This document shows, one piece after another, positions 1 through 10,451 of a stretch of 64,000 nt of DNA. Source of the stretch: Rusavskia elegans (Eukaryota; Ascomycota; Lecanoromycetes; Teloschistales; Teloschistaceae). A model generated the notes under the pieces. That model was not told where the DNA came from, did not search any database, and saw only the letters and a list, made by a program, of their open reading frames with translations. Made by a program: the position numbers and the translations under genes. The stretch spans positions 39,400 through 103,399 of the forward strand of contig SAUG01000163.1 in assembly GCA_011316305.1 (NCBI GenBank), in the 5' to 3' direction. The stretch's first letter is position 1; each line of letters begins with the position of its first letter.

Positions 1-373
1 GGGGATTGGAGAGCAGCGAGACGGACAGTAGTAATATACGAAATTCGTGACGCTGATGCCGAAGAGTGCGGAATCAAGACCTGAGTAGAGGCCTGTTATG
101 CCTTCTCGTTGGACTATCCGACGAACAGCATCGAGGGTCGAGGAATCGGCTCGCTTGGATTCGACTTGGGCGCGGGTGGAGAGGGTGATGAGTGGATAGC
201 TGGGAAGGATCTCGTCAGCAATCGGTGGTTATAGATGTTGGAGGGACAACGGACGTCAATGCCATAGACAGCAGTCCGCCGCCTGCTCCACTCAATGCAT
301 GAGCAACATTGTCGCCTTGCTGAGCGACGGACGTCGCTGGGGTTGGGACGGTTTTGCTCTGTAGCTTCGACAT
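1..373 (-). CDS. Peroxisomal adenine nucleotide carrier (ANT1/SLC25A17 type), 5' part only
   Basis: Member of the mitochondrial carrier superfamily of the type that exchanges ATP/AMP across the peroxisomal membrane. The gene runs off the left edge. Exon 1 is 373-255 and opens at ATG with a polar N-terminus ending in an AGGGLLSMAL helix. Exon 2 is 199-27 and gives TYPLITLSTRAQVESK, the first carrier signature (P-x-x-x-x-x-R/K form), then a GITGLYSGL turn and a second helix reading ALFGISVTNFVYYY. Joining at 254..200 keeps frame (AC+C=Thr). Both donors visible here, at 254 and 26, read GTCCGT rather than GTAAGT. The helix sequence and the YPLITLSTRAQVE block are those of peroxisomal ANT1 orthologues. 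The substrate is inferred from the family. The C-terminal two thirds lie outside the window. Confidence 0.85.
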
Positions 374-887
374 CCTGAAGTTGTTGAGTCAAAATGCACG
401 TCGAATATAACGAGATTCCGTCGTTGTTGTCCACGGACACAGTACGACTCGGATGAATAAAGTGACGTTCTGGGGAACTGCGGGGCGATCCTTCAGGCCG
501 AGGCTGCTGATGGCTGCAAGGTCCCAGTTCTTCACATGCTCACAAGGTACATAACTTGATGCTGGCTTATAAGGGTATTAAATAGAAGTTTTATTGTACA
601 TTGCAATTGGAATTTGACACAGCGAGGCCGCTTGTATTGTGTGACTATTATACATTGCGGGTATTCCATCCCGAATAATACCACCATTACTATCACTATG
701 TCTATCTACGCAGTAAAAGCCTCCAGCTCCACTGCTGCAGTGCCTATGTTTTTCCCAAAAGGATGCAAAAAAGTACGACATCTTCCTGAAGCTCGAGGCA
801 AAGAAAGGGAATCGTAGATATACATGTGTATTGGAGACGCTCAAGAACATCAATCATCAAAAGAACAAAGGAAACCGCCCGCGGCCG
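374..887. other. Intergenic spacer between carrier 5' end and Chs7-type gene 3' end
   Basis: About 0.5 kb. It should hold the promoter of the leftward carrier gene and the 3' UTR of the next leftward gene. I see no convincing ORF, RNA gene or repeat. Confidence 0.6.
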
Positions 888-2132
888 TCATGAGGTATAG
901 GTACCGCCTGAGACGGGCATCGGCCACGAATCTTCCGTGATGCTGCTCCAGAAGACCCATGTCATCACCACTGCAAGTAGGGTGAAGAGTGTCTCGAATA
1001 ACGCTCCGTTGATCTTGCCATTGGTACCTTGACATATGTGTGTGCTGACGACGTACTGGAAGATCTGTCCGATGGCGAAGAGGAGAGCGGCACCAAAGAG
1101 GTACACTATACAATAGGATTAGTCTCAGGAATGAATGACATCTCGGACGTGACCTACGCATGGGCTTCTTCTCTCCCAGCACGCGGAGAACAAGTATCGT
1201 TTCGAGGATGAAGAACGCGACCAGAAACACCAAGGGTGCGAGTTGATACAGGACGTAGAGACCAATGTTCCGATGGGTACCTGTCAGGCTAGCATCGAAA
1301 CGATTGGAATAACTGAATGCTGTGTCGAGCGCTATGTACCCGGTACCAATGAAGAGGGCCGCGGCTGAGAGGAGGATCAGGCCCAAGGATAGTGGTGTTC
1401 CATCGTCCAGCAACTGGAAGCCAACGATGCCGTTGAGCATGAGGACCCATAGTGTTGCCACGATGGCGCCGAGATGAACAGCACTGAAGCCCTGGATGGA
1501 ATCAGTCGCGTCATCTGCACGTAAAGTCCGTTCTACTGACCAGGATCACTCTTTGTTGCAGAGGGCTACCCATCGGTAACCCCCCCACGGTGAAGATTTC
1601 GCATATTGAGATGATGATGTAGCCGACGAGGAACAGTTGAAACTCTCTGGCGGTGTAATATGAGCGCATGTCTTCATGGAAAGAATTTGTGTCCTCCTAC
1701 CTTCGACCAACCGCAGCTTCTTTCCGATTAGATCTCAATATTAAGAAGACCGTGACCAGGATGGCGATGAAGGCAATTAGGATAGAACCTTGATCCGTCA
1801 GCTTGAGCCATTAGAAGCGCTCGGTGGGATGTACCAAGGTTTCCAAGATGCCTTCCTCCACTCAGACCTATGCCCGTTAATTGGCAGCCACCGTATCCCT
1901 GCAATTGTCCGAACGATTCTTCTGGTCGATTTCGCCATGGAGTGAAAAGCTATTCGACATATCAGTCCCAAGCTTTGACTTCTGTGATTCGAGAGTCGGG
2001 TCACGTACGTTGCAGACGGGGAGTGTAGAATCGCGGCAGAAATTCTGTCGAATGTCAGCTCCGTCCTCCTTCACGTTCTCCTTGGATATCACCAGATCGT
2101 ACTTGAAAATTGCCAAACTGAGTCGAACCCAT
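888..2132 (-). CDS. Chitin synthase III catalytic subunit / Chs7-type export chaperone family protein
   Basis: Polytopic membrane protein of the family that escorts chitin synthase out of the ER. I reconstruct seven exons: 2132-2103, 2044-2009, 1949-1835, 1788-1701, 1646-1541, 1491-1158 and 1105-888. All have GT-AG introns of 46-60 nt, total 308 aa. The start ATG at 2132 gives MGSTQFGNFQ followed by NFCRDSTLPVCN, the Cys-containing N-terminal block of the family. Next come GYGGCQLTGI, several hydrophobic helices, the RSNRKEAAVGRREF loop, ICEIFTVGG, the DDGTPLSLGLILLSAA helix, and the C-terminal FAIGQIFQYVVSTHIC with WVFWSSITEDSWP. Every junction keeps frame, so the gene looks intact although no single ORF covers it. 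The first intron acceptors have GCTGAC-like branch sites. Whether it serves a particular chitin synthase class cannot be read from sequence. Confidence 0.88.
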
Positions 2133-3431
2133 CGCGACTTAAGGGAGAGTGCGCAATCCGCCTCGACGACTTCTTGGGTCCGTTGCGCGACTTGCAGATG
2201 GATGAGGGTGGATGGGCAGGGCAGCCGAACAGTGACCGACAAGAGGACCAATTGGCACAGGGCCAGAGAGAGCGACTATTGAACCAACGAAGGTGTGGGG
2301 ATATGATGTTGTAAGGTCGGGCCAGAAAGCTGAGGTTGAACCAACTCGCTGGCGGGCGGGAGGATCGACACGGCAACGCACTCGACGCAGTGCTGAAACG
2401 GAGAAGAAGCAGTTTCGTCACACGACCACACCTCGATTCCAGCGACAGCGAGGTTGTGGGAGATGATGACCTTGACAGGAGTGAAGCGATTCGAGGTGGC
2501 AGAAAACAAGACAGGCAAGGGCAAAGAGAAACAGACGGCGTGAGTGGCCAGCGGCTTGGGAAATTACATCGCATCTCGAAAGCGACTTCATCATCCAGCC
2601 ACCCGCCGCGCTGCAACCAACTCTCACAGCACTACTAATAAGGTACGGAGTACTAGTACTTTTACTACTACTACCTTAGTTACCTCGTACCCTCTGCAGT
2701 CTGCAGTCTGCAAGCAACAACGTTAGGTTTGGACCTTACTTGGATCTCCAGTCCGTGTCTACTCCCGCCTCACGTCATGATAAAATCATCACTGGACTGT
2801 GGAGATGGGATTGTCCTACGACTGTCACGCTGTTGAACACTTTACACATCATTGTGGCATCATGGTGCAACGACTGCATCTGCCACTCGGTATTCGATAT
2901 CACGGCCGTCTGTTGAGCTATTAAATATTGCTCCGGATGTCTAGTTGTCATTGGATTACTTGTACATCTGGACTCGCCAAGTCCCACGTAGAGCGCGTAT
3001 TGACTGGGTAAATTGATATCTCTTGAAAGCATCTCTCCAGCCCAGACCGTGGTCTTGATTCCAAAGTCCTACTATGATTCTCTGAGATATTCGTTGCAAA
3101 GTCGCAACCTGAACGACGGAGTCAGATATTAACTCGCGAGGATATCTACATACTGGATAGATTTATCATAATACCTCTATCAACTCAGTTGCTCGTGCTG
3201 TGAAATTCAACGCTGATCCACGGGGGTCAGGGGTCAGCTTCACCAACCACGCGACCTGGCCTCCTGGGACTGTACGAGTTAACAAAGCACATACTAGGCA
3301 ATCGTTGTATCGAAATCCAATATCGAGGTATCGACTGTTGTTACTTCTCATTACGATTGATTCTTTACACAACGAGGCCCGCAGAGAGAAACCGCCGAGT
3401 CGCCGTGAGAGTCGACAACAATCATTGGATG
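2133..3431. other. Gene-poor spacer before the transposon
   Basis: About 1.3 kb of normal base composition holding only short overlapping ORFs with no recognisable protein. It has a TACGGAGTACTAGTACT palindromic stretch and a short CTGCAGT tandem near 2645-2715. A CGAGGTATCGACTG match to the dispersed repeat core lies near 3325-3345. The right end is the target site of the large transposon. Confidence 0.55.
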
Positions 3432-3439
3432 CTCTGTTC
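3432..3439. repeat. Target-site duplication, left (CTCTGTTC)
   Basis: Eight bases identical to 9920-9927, directly outside the transposon terminal inverted repeat. The identity continues for two more bases (GG), so the true duplication may be 8-10 bp, within the range used by MULE-type elements. Confidence 0.7.
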
Positions 3440-3478
3440 GGCAACGTCTAAAAGACAGTCAACCTAATACACGCCAAG
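3440..3478 (+). repeat. Left terminal inverted repeat of the MULE
   Basis: Matches the reverse complement of 9881-9919 over roughly 35 positions, with mismatches mainly of transition type. The strongest blocks are CGTCTA, AAGACAGTCA, CTAAT and CACGCCA. Confidence 0.75.
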
Positions 3479-4277
3479 AAGGTTAGAATCCCTGTATACT
3501 CTACAGTAATTAGTATATAAATAATAGAGACGCGTACCTTTCTACCTGCCTTTTTCTTTATCTTTATTATTACTTTCTATATATTATTTTTATCGTCGCT
3601 TTCTTTTCTATATATAGTTCCTATTATTTTTTTTTTACTTCTGTTCTACTATTACCGCTATATCATTTTTTAATTTCCTATAAAATCTAGAACTAATATA
3701 TTATTATATATTCGAGCTTTTCGAAACTATTATTTTTTTTTCTATCTAATTTAATATATATTAGCTATATATTAATAATATATAGAATTTAAATAAAGAA
3801 AATAAATTAACTATTTCGCGTATATAGTTAATCTATTATTAGTACCGTTTATAGTAGAAAAAGTAATAGAAGATTTAAAGTAAAAATATCCGGAATAGAA
3901 AAATAAAAGCCGTTATCGATTTTTATAATATAAAACTAAAGCTAATATATTATTTTAACGATAATATTTTTTATATAATTCTTTTTTAATATATAATTAA
4001 ATAGTTCGGTAATTATAAATAATATAATTATAATTTTACTAAAACAGATTCTATTAAATAGAATATTATAATCTATAAAGCCGCTAGTAATTATATTAAC
4101 CGAAAGTTCTAGACTATTATAGTTAAAAATATTTTAAAAATATATTATTATCTCGGTATTAAAAAAACTTTTACTACTATTAAAGATAAATATATAAAGT
4201 AATATAATATATATAATACTATAATTAAATAAAAAAAAGTTAATTCGAATCTTTATTTAGTAATTAAAAAGAAAAAG

Positions 4278-4687
4278 TGTAACGTTCCTGTATATCAGAA
4301 GGCGTTACGTTCGAATCTAACTATAGCCGTGGACGTAGTCCGAGCTACTAAATAGTAAAGGAATCCTAGCGTAAATTATTATAACTAATTCTATATAGCC
4401 GCAGAGATATAGTTATAATATTACGAGGTATCTTTATTATAAGATAATTAAAAAGAAAATAGTAGAAACGTATTTAATAATTATATTAACGACTAACAAG
4501 AGAAACTATCTATAGAAATAATAAGCGATATATATAGTAAAAGTAGCTATAAAAGCCGACGGGTAGCTATCTACTAAGAGTTTCGTCTAAAAAGGCGGCT
4601 ATATCAGCTATAGACGGCTATAGATAATTAGGTTCGTTTATTTAACTATTTTTTCTATAGAACTTCTATAGAGTCGCGGATATAATA
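4278..4687 (-). repeat. LTR (3' LTR of the minus-strand element)
   Basis: Aligns end to end with 7839-8247. It starts TGTAACG, so on the coding strand it ends CGTTACA, and it finishes TATAATA where a CA has probably decayed. Differences from its partner are almost all C/T or G/A. It keeps more C and G than the partner. Confidence 0.82.
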
Positions 4688-7600
4688 CGGCCCTCTCTAT
4701 ATCGTTTTTTTAAAACTTTTTAAAGCCTTTTAAACGTATTTAAAGTATTTCCTAGGTTTCTAAATATTTTCTTTATTAGGAAACCCTTTCTATTTTACTA
4801 GGAATTTATTAGTTTTCTTTCTTTTATCTAGAATCTTTTTAATTTTATATTTTTCTCGTTTTTAATAGTATTAATATTTTACTAATAGAATACGATCTAG
4901 TACTTTTTTAAATAATTTAATATAGAATTTAGGGAAAATTCCTATTATAAAAAGTTTTAGATATACTATCGTTTCCCGAATATTTTAAATTTTAAAAGCT
5001 CTAATATATAGTTTATCTAATTTCCTATCTATTAAATTTTTTATTAAAAGTAAAACTTTATTTCCTTTATTAATATTATAGTATTTTTTTATTTTATCTA
5101 GCTTCTGTTTAACTTTTTTTTTTATTATTTAAATCTTTGATTTTACTTTATCCTAGTTATTTTTTATCCTATTAATAAAAGATTATACTACTAGGTTTTT
5201 TATATCTAAATATATTTCCCTTTAAATACTTTTACTATAGAGTAGTTTATCTGGCGTTATTCGAATATTTTCGTTATATAATAAATTAATTATTATCTAG
5301 GCCGTTAGAAAAAATTAGATCTAATCTTTTCCTTTATCTAAGTAATAGATTCTTAAATAGATTTCTAATATTTAATTTATTCTTTCTATTTATCTATTAG
5401 TTTATAGATAGAATAATATTAATATTATTTATTCCGCGCCTACTATTTATATTAAATCTTTTATAAAGTTTAAGACGAATAGCTTGTCTCTATCTAAGAT
5501 AATTTTTTCTAAAATTTTATTTTCGCAGAATACTATTTAAAGTAATAGAAAAGCTAACTATTCTACTATTATTATTATTTTATATAATATAAATTTTATA
5601 TATTTTATAAATCCGTTAACGATTATTACTATTATATTATATAAATCTTATATATATAGATCGACTGATTCTAGTAATCCTATAATAAAATCTAATATAA
5701 TCTATTAATACGGTATATCTAGCGTTTATATCGGCTAATATTTTTCTACTAGCTTCTAGCGGCTTTTCTTTACTATTATATAATCTAGGTAATTTTAAAT
5801 AAATTCTTCGATATACTTTTTAAATACTGGTATATTGGTTTTTTTTTAAATTTTTTTTAATATTTTAGTAATATTTTAATATTCAGTCGTTTTTAGATTA
5901 TATATTTATTTAATTATATTATTAATTTCTTCCGAAACTTTTATTCTTTTAAAAATATTTCCGACTTTTTTTAGTAAAGGCCTAGATATTTTTTCGGCAG
6001 CTTCGTAATCTGCTTTTCGGTTTAAAGTATCTGCGACTATATTATCGGTACTTTTAATATATCTAATTTCGAAATCGTAATAGGTTATTTTTTTTATCTA
6101 TTTTATTTATTATTAGTTTAGTTCTTTATCTATTAATAGTAATAGTAAGTTTTTATAGTCTATATATACTACTACCTTGGTTTTAGTTCCGTTTATATAA
6201 ATTTTCTAATATATAAAATTTACTATAATTACTAGTATTTCCTTATCTATTATTATATAATTAACTTCTACTAGAATTAATTTCTTTAAATAATATCTAA
6301 ATAGTCTTCCGTTTTAGAAAATATACGATCCTATTACCCGGTCCGAAATATCTATATAAAAGCTAATCTATTTTCCCGGATCGAAAATTATTAAAGCTTT
6401 TTCTAATATAAAACTTTATTTAAATTTTTTAAATATTTTATTTTAAATACGTATTTATTAGAGAGGTATATTATTTTAAAATAAAATAGTAAATAGAATA
6501 GTTTTCTTTATATAGCCGTCTATTATATTCTAATAGAACCCTATAAATTTTAAAAAACTTTAAATATTTTTCTTATTTTTTAGTACTGGTTATTTTCGTA
6601 TTACCTATAATTTATTCGCTTTTATAGTAATACTTCCTAGTTTTATTATATATCCGAGAAATATAACTTTTTATTTATAGAATTCTGATTTTTTTTCTTT
6701 AATTTTAAAGTTATATTCTCTTAATTTTTATAATATTTAGTAAATATATTATATATATTTTTTTTTTATTTCCGAAAAAATTAATATATCGTCTATATAG
6801 ACTATAATAAAGATATTAAAATAGTCGTATAATATTTTATTAACTATACGTTATAGAGTCGCCGATATATTTATTAATCTAAAAGATATAACTAAATATT
6901 TAAAAAGTCTATATTTTATTTTAAACGTAGTTTTTTATTTATTTCCGTATTTAATCTATAGTAGGTTAAATATATCCTATAGATCGAGTTTAATAAAAAA
7001 TTTAGCTTTTCCGATTTTACTTTTTAAATCTATAAAAAGCGGGAATAGGTATTTATCTTTCTATATTACTATATTAAGTTTTCTAAAATCGACGTAAAAT
7101 TAAAAATTACTATTTTTCTTCGAAATAAATATAACCGGTTATTTTATCCTTAATTTAGAATATCGTATATATCTTTTTTTAAGATTATAATTAATATATT
7201 ATTTTAATACTTTCGATTATTTATTATTTAATCTATAGATTAGCCCGGCTTTTAGTTTTTCTAATTTTATTAGAATAATTTTATAGTCTTCCTATATATA
7301 AGGCGGTAAAGGTAATCTTTTTTCCGATTCCTTTAATATATTTTAGAATTTTTTAAAAAATTATAGAATTTTATCCGTAGTAGCTAATTCTCTTTTAGTC
7401 TACTATTTTTAAATAAAGGTTTTATATATTTTCTATATTTCGGCTATCTTTTTAGATATATTAAAAAGATAGTTTCCTATTTTTATCTATATCGTTTTCT
7501 AAACGATCTCTAGATTTTATAATATAAACTATAGAATACCTAGATAGATATTTCTTTATATTTTTATAATATTAAAAATAATCTTTTTTTTATATCTATT

Positions 7601-7838
7601 ACTTCGTATCTATAGGGGTTTAATCTAATATTTAATTCTAATATATTCTATTTTATTAATAGTTTCTATAAAGTAAAGTTCTATTTTTCTAATTAAAGAG
7701 ATATTAAACTTTCTTATATATTCTTCTAATATAATATTCTAAATAGCTTTTAAATCGACTAAAGCTTCTATAGATCGTCTAAATAACGTTAGTTAGATAA
7801 AAATCCGATTTTTATCTATTTTCCGGAATCGTTAAAAT

Positions 7839-8247
7839 ATAACATTTCTATATATTAGAAGATATTATATTTAAACCTAACTATAGCCGTAGATATAGTC
7901 CGAACTACTAAATAGTAAAGGAATTCTAGTATAGATTATTATAATTAATTCTATATAGTTATAGAAGTATAGTTATAATATTATAAAGTATTTTTATTAT
8001 AAAGTAATTAAAAAAAGAATAGTAGAAATATATTTAATAATTATATTAACGACTAACGAGAAAAACTATCTATAGAAATAATAAACGATATATATAATAA
8101 AAGTAGCTATAAAAGCCGATAGATAGCCGTCTATTAAAAGTCCTATCTAAAAAGGCGGCTATATCGGCTATAGGCGGCTATAGATAATTAGGCTCGTTTA
8201 TTTAACCAATTCTTCTATAGAACCTCTGTGGAATCGCGGATATAATA
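7839..8247 (-). repeat. LTR (5' LTR of the minus-strand element)
   Basis: Partner of 4278-4687. The blocks CTACTAAATAGTAAAGGAAT and AAAAAGGCGGCTATAT occur in both at the same spacing. The flanking AAAAG at 8248-8252 repeats 4273-4277. Confidence 0.82.
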
Positions 8248-9880
8248 AAAAGTTATAGAAAATCTAGTAAATAGAACTTTCTAATTAGCTTTATAAAATA
8301 AATATAAGTTTAGAATTAATAATTTAATAACTAATATCTCGGGTTTTTTAGTAAAAATATTTCTACTAGAATATTAAAGTTCGTAGATTCGATAGAGCTA
8401 TATTATATAGTACTATTTTCGGTAGTAAATAATAAATTTAAATTTTAAAATATCGCGGTTACCTAATATTTATAGATTCGACCTATAATATAAATAAACT
8501 CGGCTAGTAATTATATTCGCTAGCTATACGCGATACTACCGGTAAATACCGGATTTATATTTATATTTTAGCGATAAAAGAAGATAGTAATATTATAATA
8601 GAAACTTTATATATTCTGGTATATTAATATAGAAAATAAAGAGATTAGAATTTTAAATATATATTAACGGATAATTTAGCTACTAAATAGCGAATAGTAA
8701 AACTAGTATTTCCGGGGCTAGTTATCGGTAAATAGGAGGTTATATATTTACTATATATATTCTATTCCGAATAGATATTAAAAAGAAAATTTTCTAGACT
8801 AAAAAATAAGCGAGTATTCGAATATCTAAAGGCTATATTATATTTCCGCCGGAATCGGCCGGGCTATAAAAAATTAATTAAAGTCGCTATTAATACTATT
8901 TCGGAAAATAAAAAAGGATATATCTAGAAAGAATAGTAGAATATAATAGAGTTATAGGCGTATATCTTCCGAATTTACTTATTTCTTTTTTTTTAAATTA
9001 CTACTACTTCTATTATAGAAATCTATTATTTTATCTTTAAATATCTATTAATTTATACCGGTAAATAGATAATAGTTTAATATATTTTAAAAAGCGCCGT
9101 TTAATATATATTAGCGGTAGATTAAAAATAGAATTAGCGCGTTAATATTACTAAATAAAATTTCTATAGCTATATTCTATTTTAATTTACCGAATATTCT
9201 AGTTTTTATAAACTTCTAACCTTAATATAAAAGATAATAATCTAGAAAATTAAACTAGCGAACGAGTATATTAAAGCCAGTAATAATTTTCGCGACTTCG
9301 ATAATAAAATCTATTATTAATATTTTTTCTACTATAAATAATAGTTTCTATATTATTATATTAAATAGTAATATATATTCTATTATATTTTAACGCTTAA
9401 AAATTTTAATATATATACCTATATATAGGAGAAATCGGATTTTAAATTCTATAAATATATAATAACTAAATTTTTCGAATAAAATATAAATAAGGAAATT
9501 AGTACTCCGATTTAATAGAAGCTAGATATAAAAGAAATATTCGATAGTCTAAAAAATAGATATTATAATTTAGAAAAATAGGTAATAGAATATCTTTCGG
9601 AAACTATTAATATATTAATAAAATAGTAGTTAAATAAATTAGACCGTATTATAGACGAGTTTCGAAATTTAAATATTAAGGAATTCCGGTAGTAGTAAAT
9701 AAAGTTAGGCCCTAATAATTTAATTAAGCTATAAAAATCCTATATTAAAATTCTTCTATATAAATACTAGCGAGATTAATACTAGCGAGGTTAGTACTAG
9801 CGAGATAGATACGCGCCTTTATAATAATACTATATTTTATAAAATATATACTAAAAATTGGTATAACGTATATAGGATAT

Positions 9881-9919
9881 TGTGGCGTGCATTAGACTGA
9901 CTGTCTTATAGACGGGGTC
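9881..9919 (-). repeat. Right terminal inverted repeat of the MULE
   Basis: Partner of 3440-3478. Read on the minus strand it begins GACCCCGTCTATAAGACAGT and continues into CTAATGCACGCCA. The AT-rich decayed zone ends just inside it and normal composition resumes outside. Confidence 0.75.
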
Positions 9920-9927
9920 CTCTGTTC
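9920..9927. repeat. Target-site duplication, right (CTCTGTTC)
   Basis: Second copy of the octamer at 3432-3439, next to the right inverted repeat. Confidence 0.7.
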
Positions 9928-10451
9928 GGGCAGGGACGCGCAGCGTCTTTTTATTATTAATGGGGTATGCAATAATAGGTGACTGCTAGACGACACGTAC
10001 AACAGTAGAGCTGAATACGCCGTGTTTAGATTAACACATGGCATTCATAGAACACCGTAGCTATCTTGACAGCTTGCACGAGGCTATTGCATGGTCTTGG
10101 ATGTGTGCGGAAGTCTCTCTCCACTCAAACTTTCCCCTTACGGTCTCTCGCAGTCAACAGGCCGCATCAGGCAGTTCTTTTTAGTCGGGCTCTCGAGACT
10201 TTTGTCAACTCACGCCCAATTCCTACCATTCGCCCTCCACGGAGAAGTTCAGTCTGGTGACAGAAGCCGGCAGCTGCAGTCTTCACATGTGGTGGCCACG
10301 GACAACGTGATTCTCCCACACCTCCGCCAGTCACCGCCTGCATTCCAAAGCCCCACGTCTCTCAACCCATCATTCTTTCTGTGTCCCGGGCTGCGGACAG
10401 CAGCCCACTATCACCGGCATCATTCCTCCATCAACCTCCGTCCCTATCCCT
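9928..10451. other. Spacer between the transposon and the transporter gene
   Basis: Normal composition, expected to contain the transporter promoter and 5' end. An open frame continuous with the transporter runs from 10311 but has no ATG, so the real start or an upstream exon probably lies here. Confidence 0.5.

Larger units (their letters stand above)
4278..8247 (-). mobile_element. Ty3/gypsy LTR retrotransposon, RIP-degraded, nested in the MULE
   Basis: Two direct repeats of about 410 bp (4278-4687 and 7839-8247) bound a 3.15-kb interior. AAAAG is duplicated on both outer edges (4273-4277 and 8248-8252), as expected for LTR integration. The interior reads on the minus strand despite many stops. 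The reverse transcriptase core FIIVYIDDILIFSE lies at about 6775-6815. The RNase H tail NIVADTLNRKADYE lies at about 6005-6055. An integrase-like LDFIIGLLES followed by a hydrophobic IIVIVNGFIKY segment lies at about 5590-5700. The order RT, RNase H, integrase marks Ty3/gypsy. A purine-rich tract (minus strand ATAGAGAGGGCCG) abuts the 3' LTR at 4688. The interior is short for a full gag-pol, so some of gag is probably lost. Confidence 0.82.
3440..9919 (+). mobile_element. Mutator-like DNA transposon (MULE), RIP-degraded, interrupted by an LTR element
   Basis: The ends carry inverted repeats. CGTCTAAAAGACAGTCA with CTAAT and CACGCCA follows at 3445-3477, and the complementary CGTCTATAAGACAGTCA with CTAATGCACGCCA is read inward from 9915. 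CTCTGTTC is duplicated directly outside (3432-3439 and 9920-9927); a following GG could extend it to 10 bp. Between about 3540 and 9860 the DNA is very AT-rich with stops in every frame. Ignoring stops, plus-strand translation near 8550-9060 reads like a MULE transposase: a TDN motif after a string of hydrophobics, and a TTT-x-x-x-E-x-Y/W-H-type segment near 8998-9045 matching the NA-x-ESWH motif after C-to-T decay. The 5' coding part would lie at about 3850-4272 and is separated from the rest by the LTR insertion. It encodes no functional product now. Confidence 0.75.

Noticed and set aside
888..1461. Initial impression of a frameshifted, broken Chs7-type gene
   Set aside because: Placing seven exons with standard GT-AG introns restores every conserved block in frame, so no pseudogene call is needed.
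3540..9860. CRISPR-like or centromere-like repeats in AT-rich DNA
   Set aside because: The repeats are two LTRs and TIRs of recognisable transposons; composition is explained by RIP.
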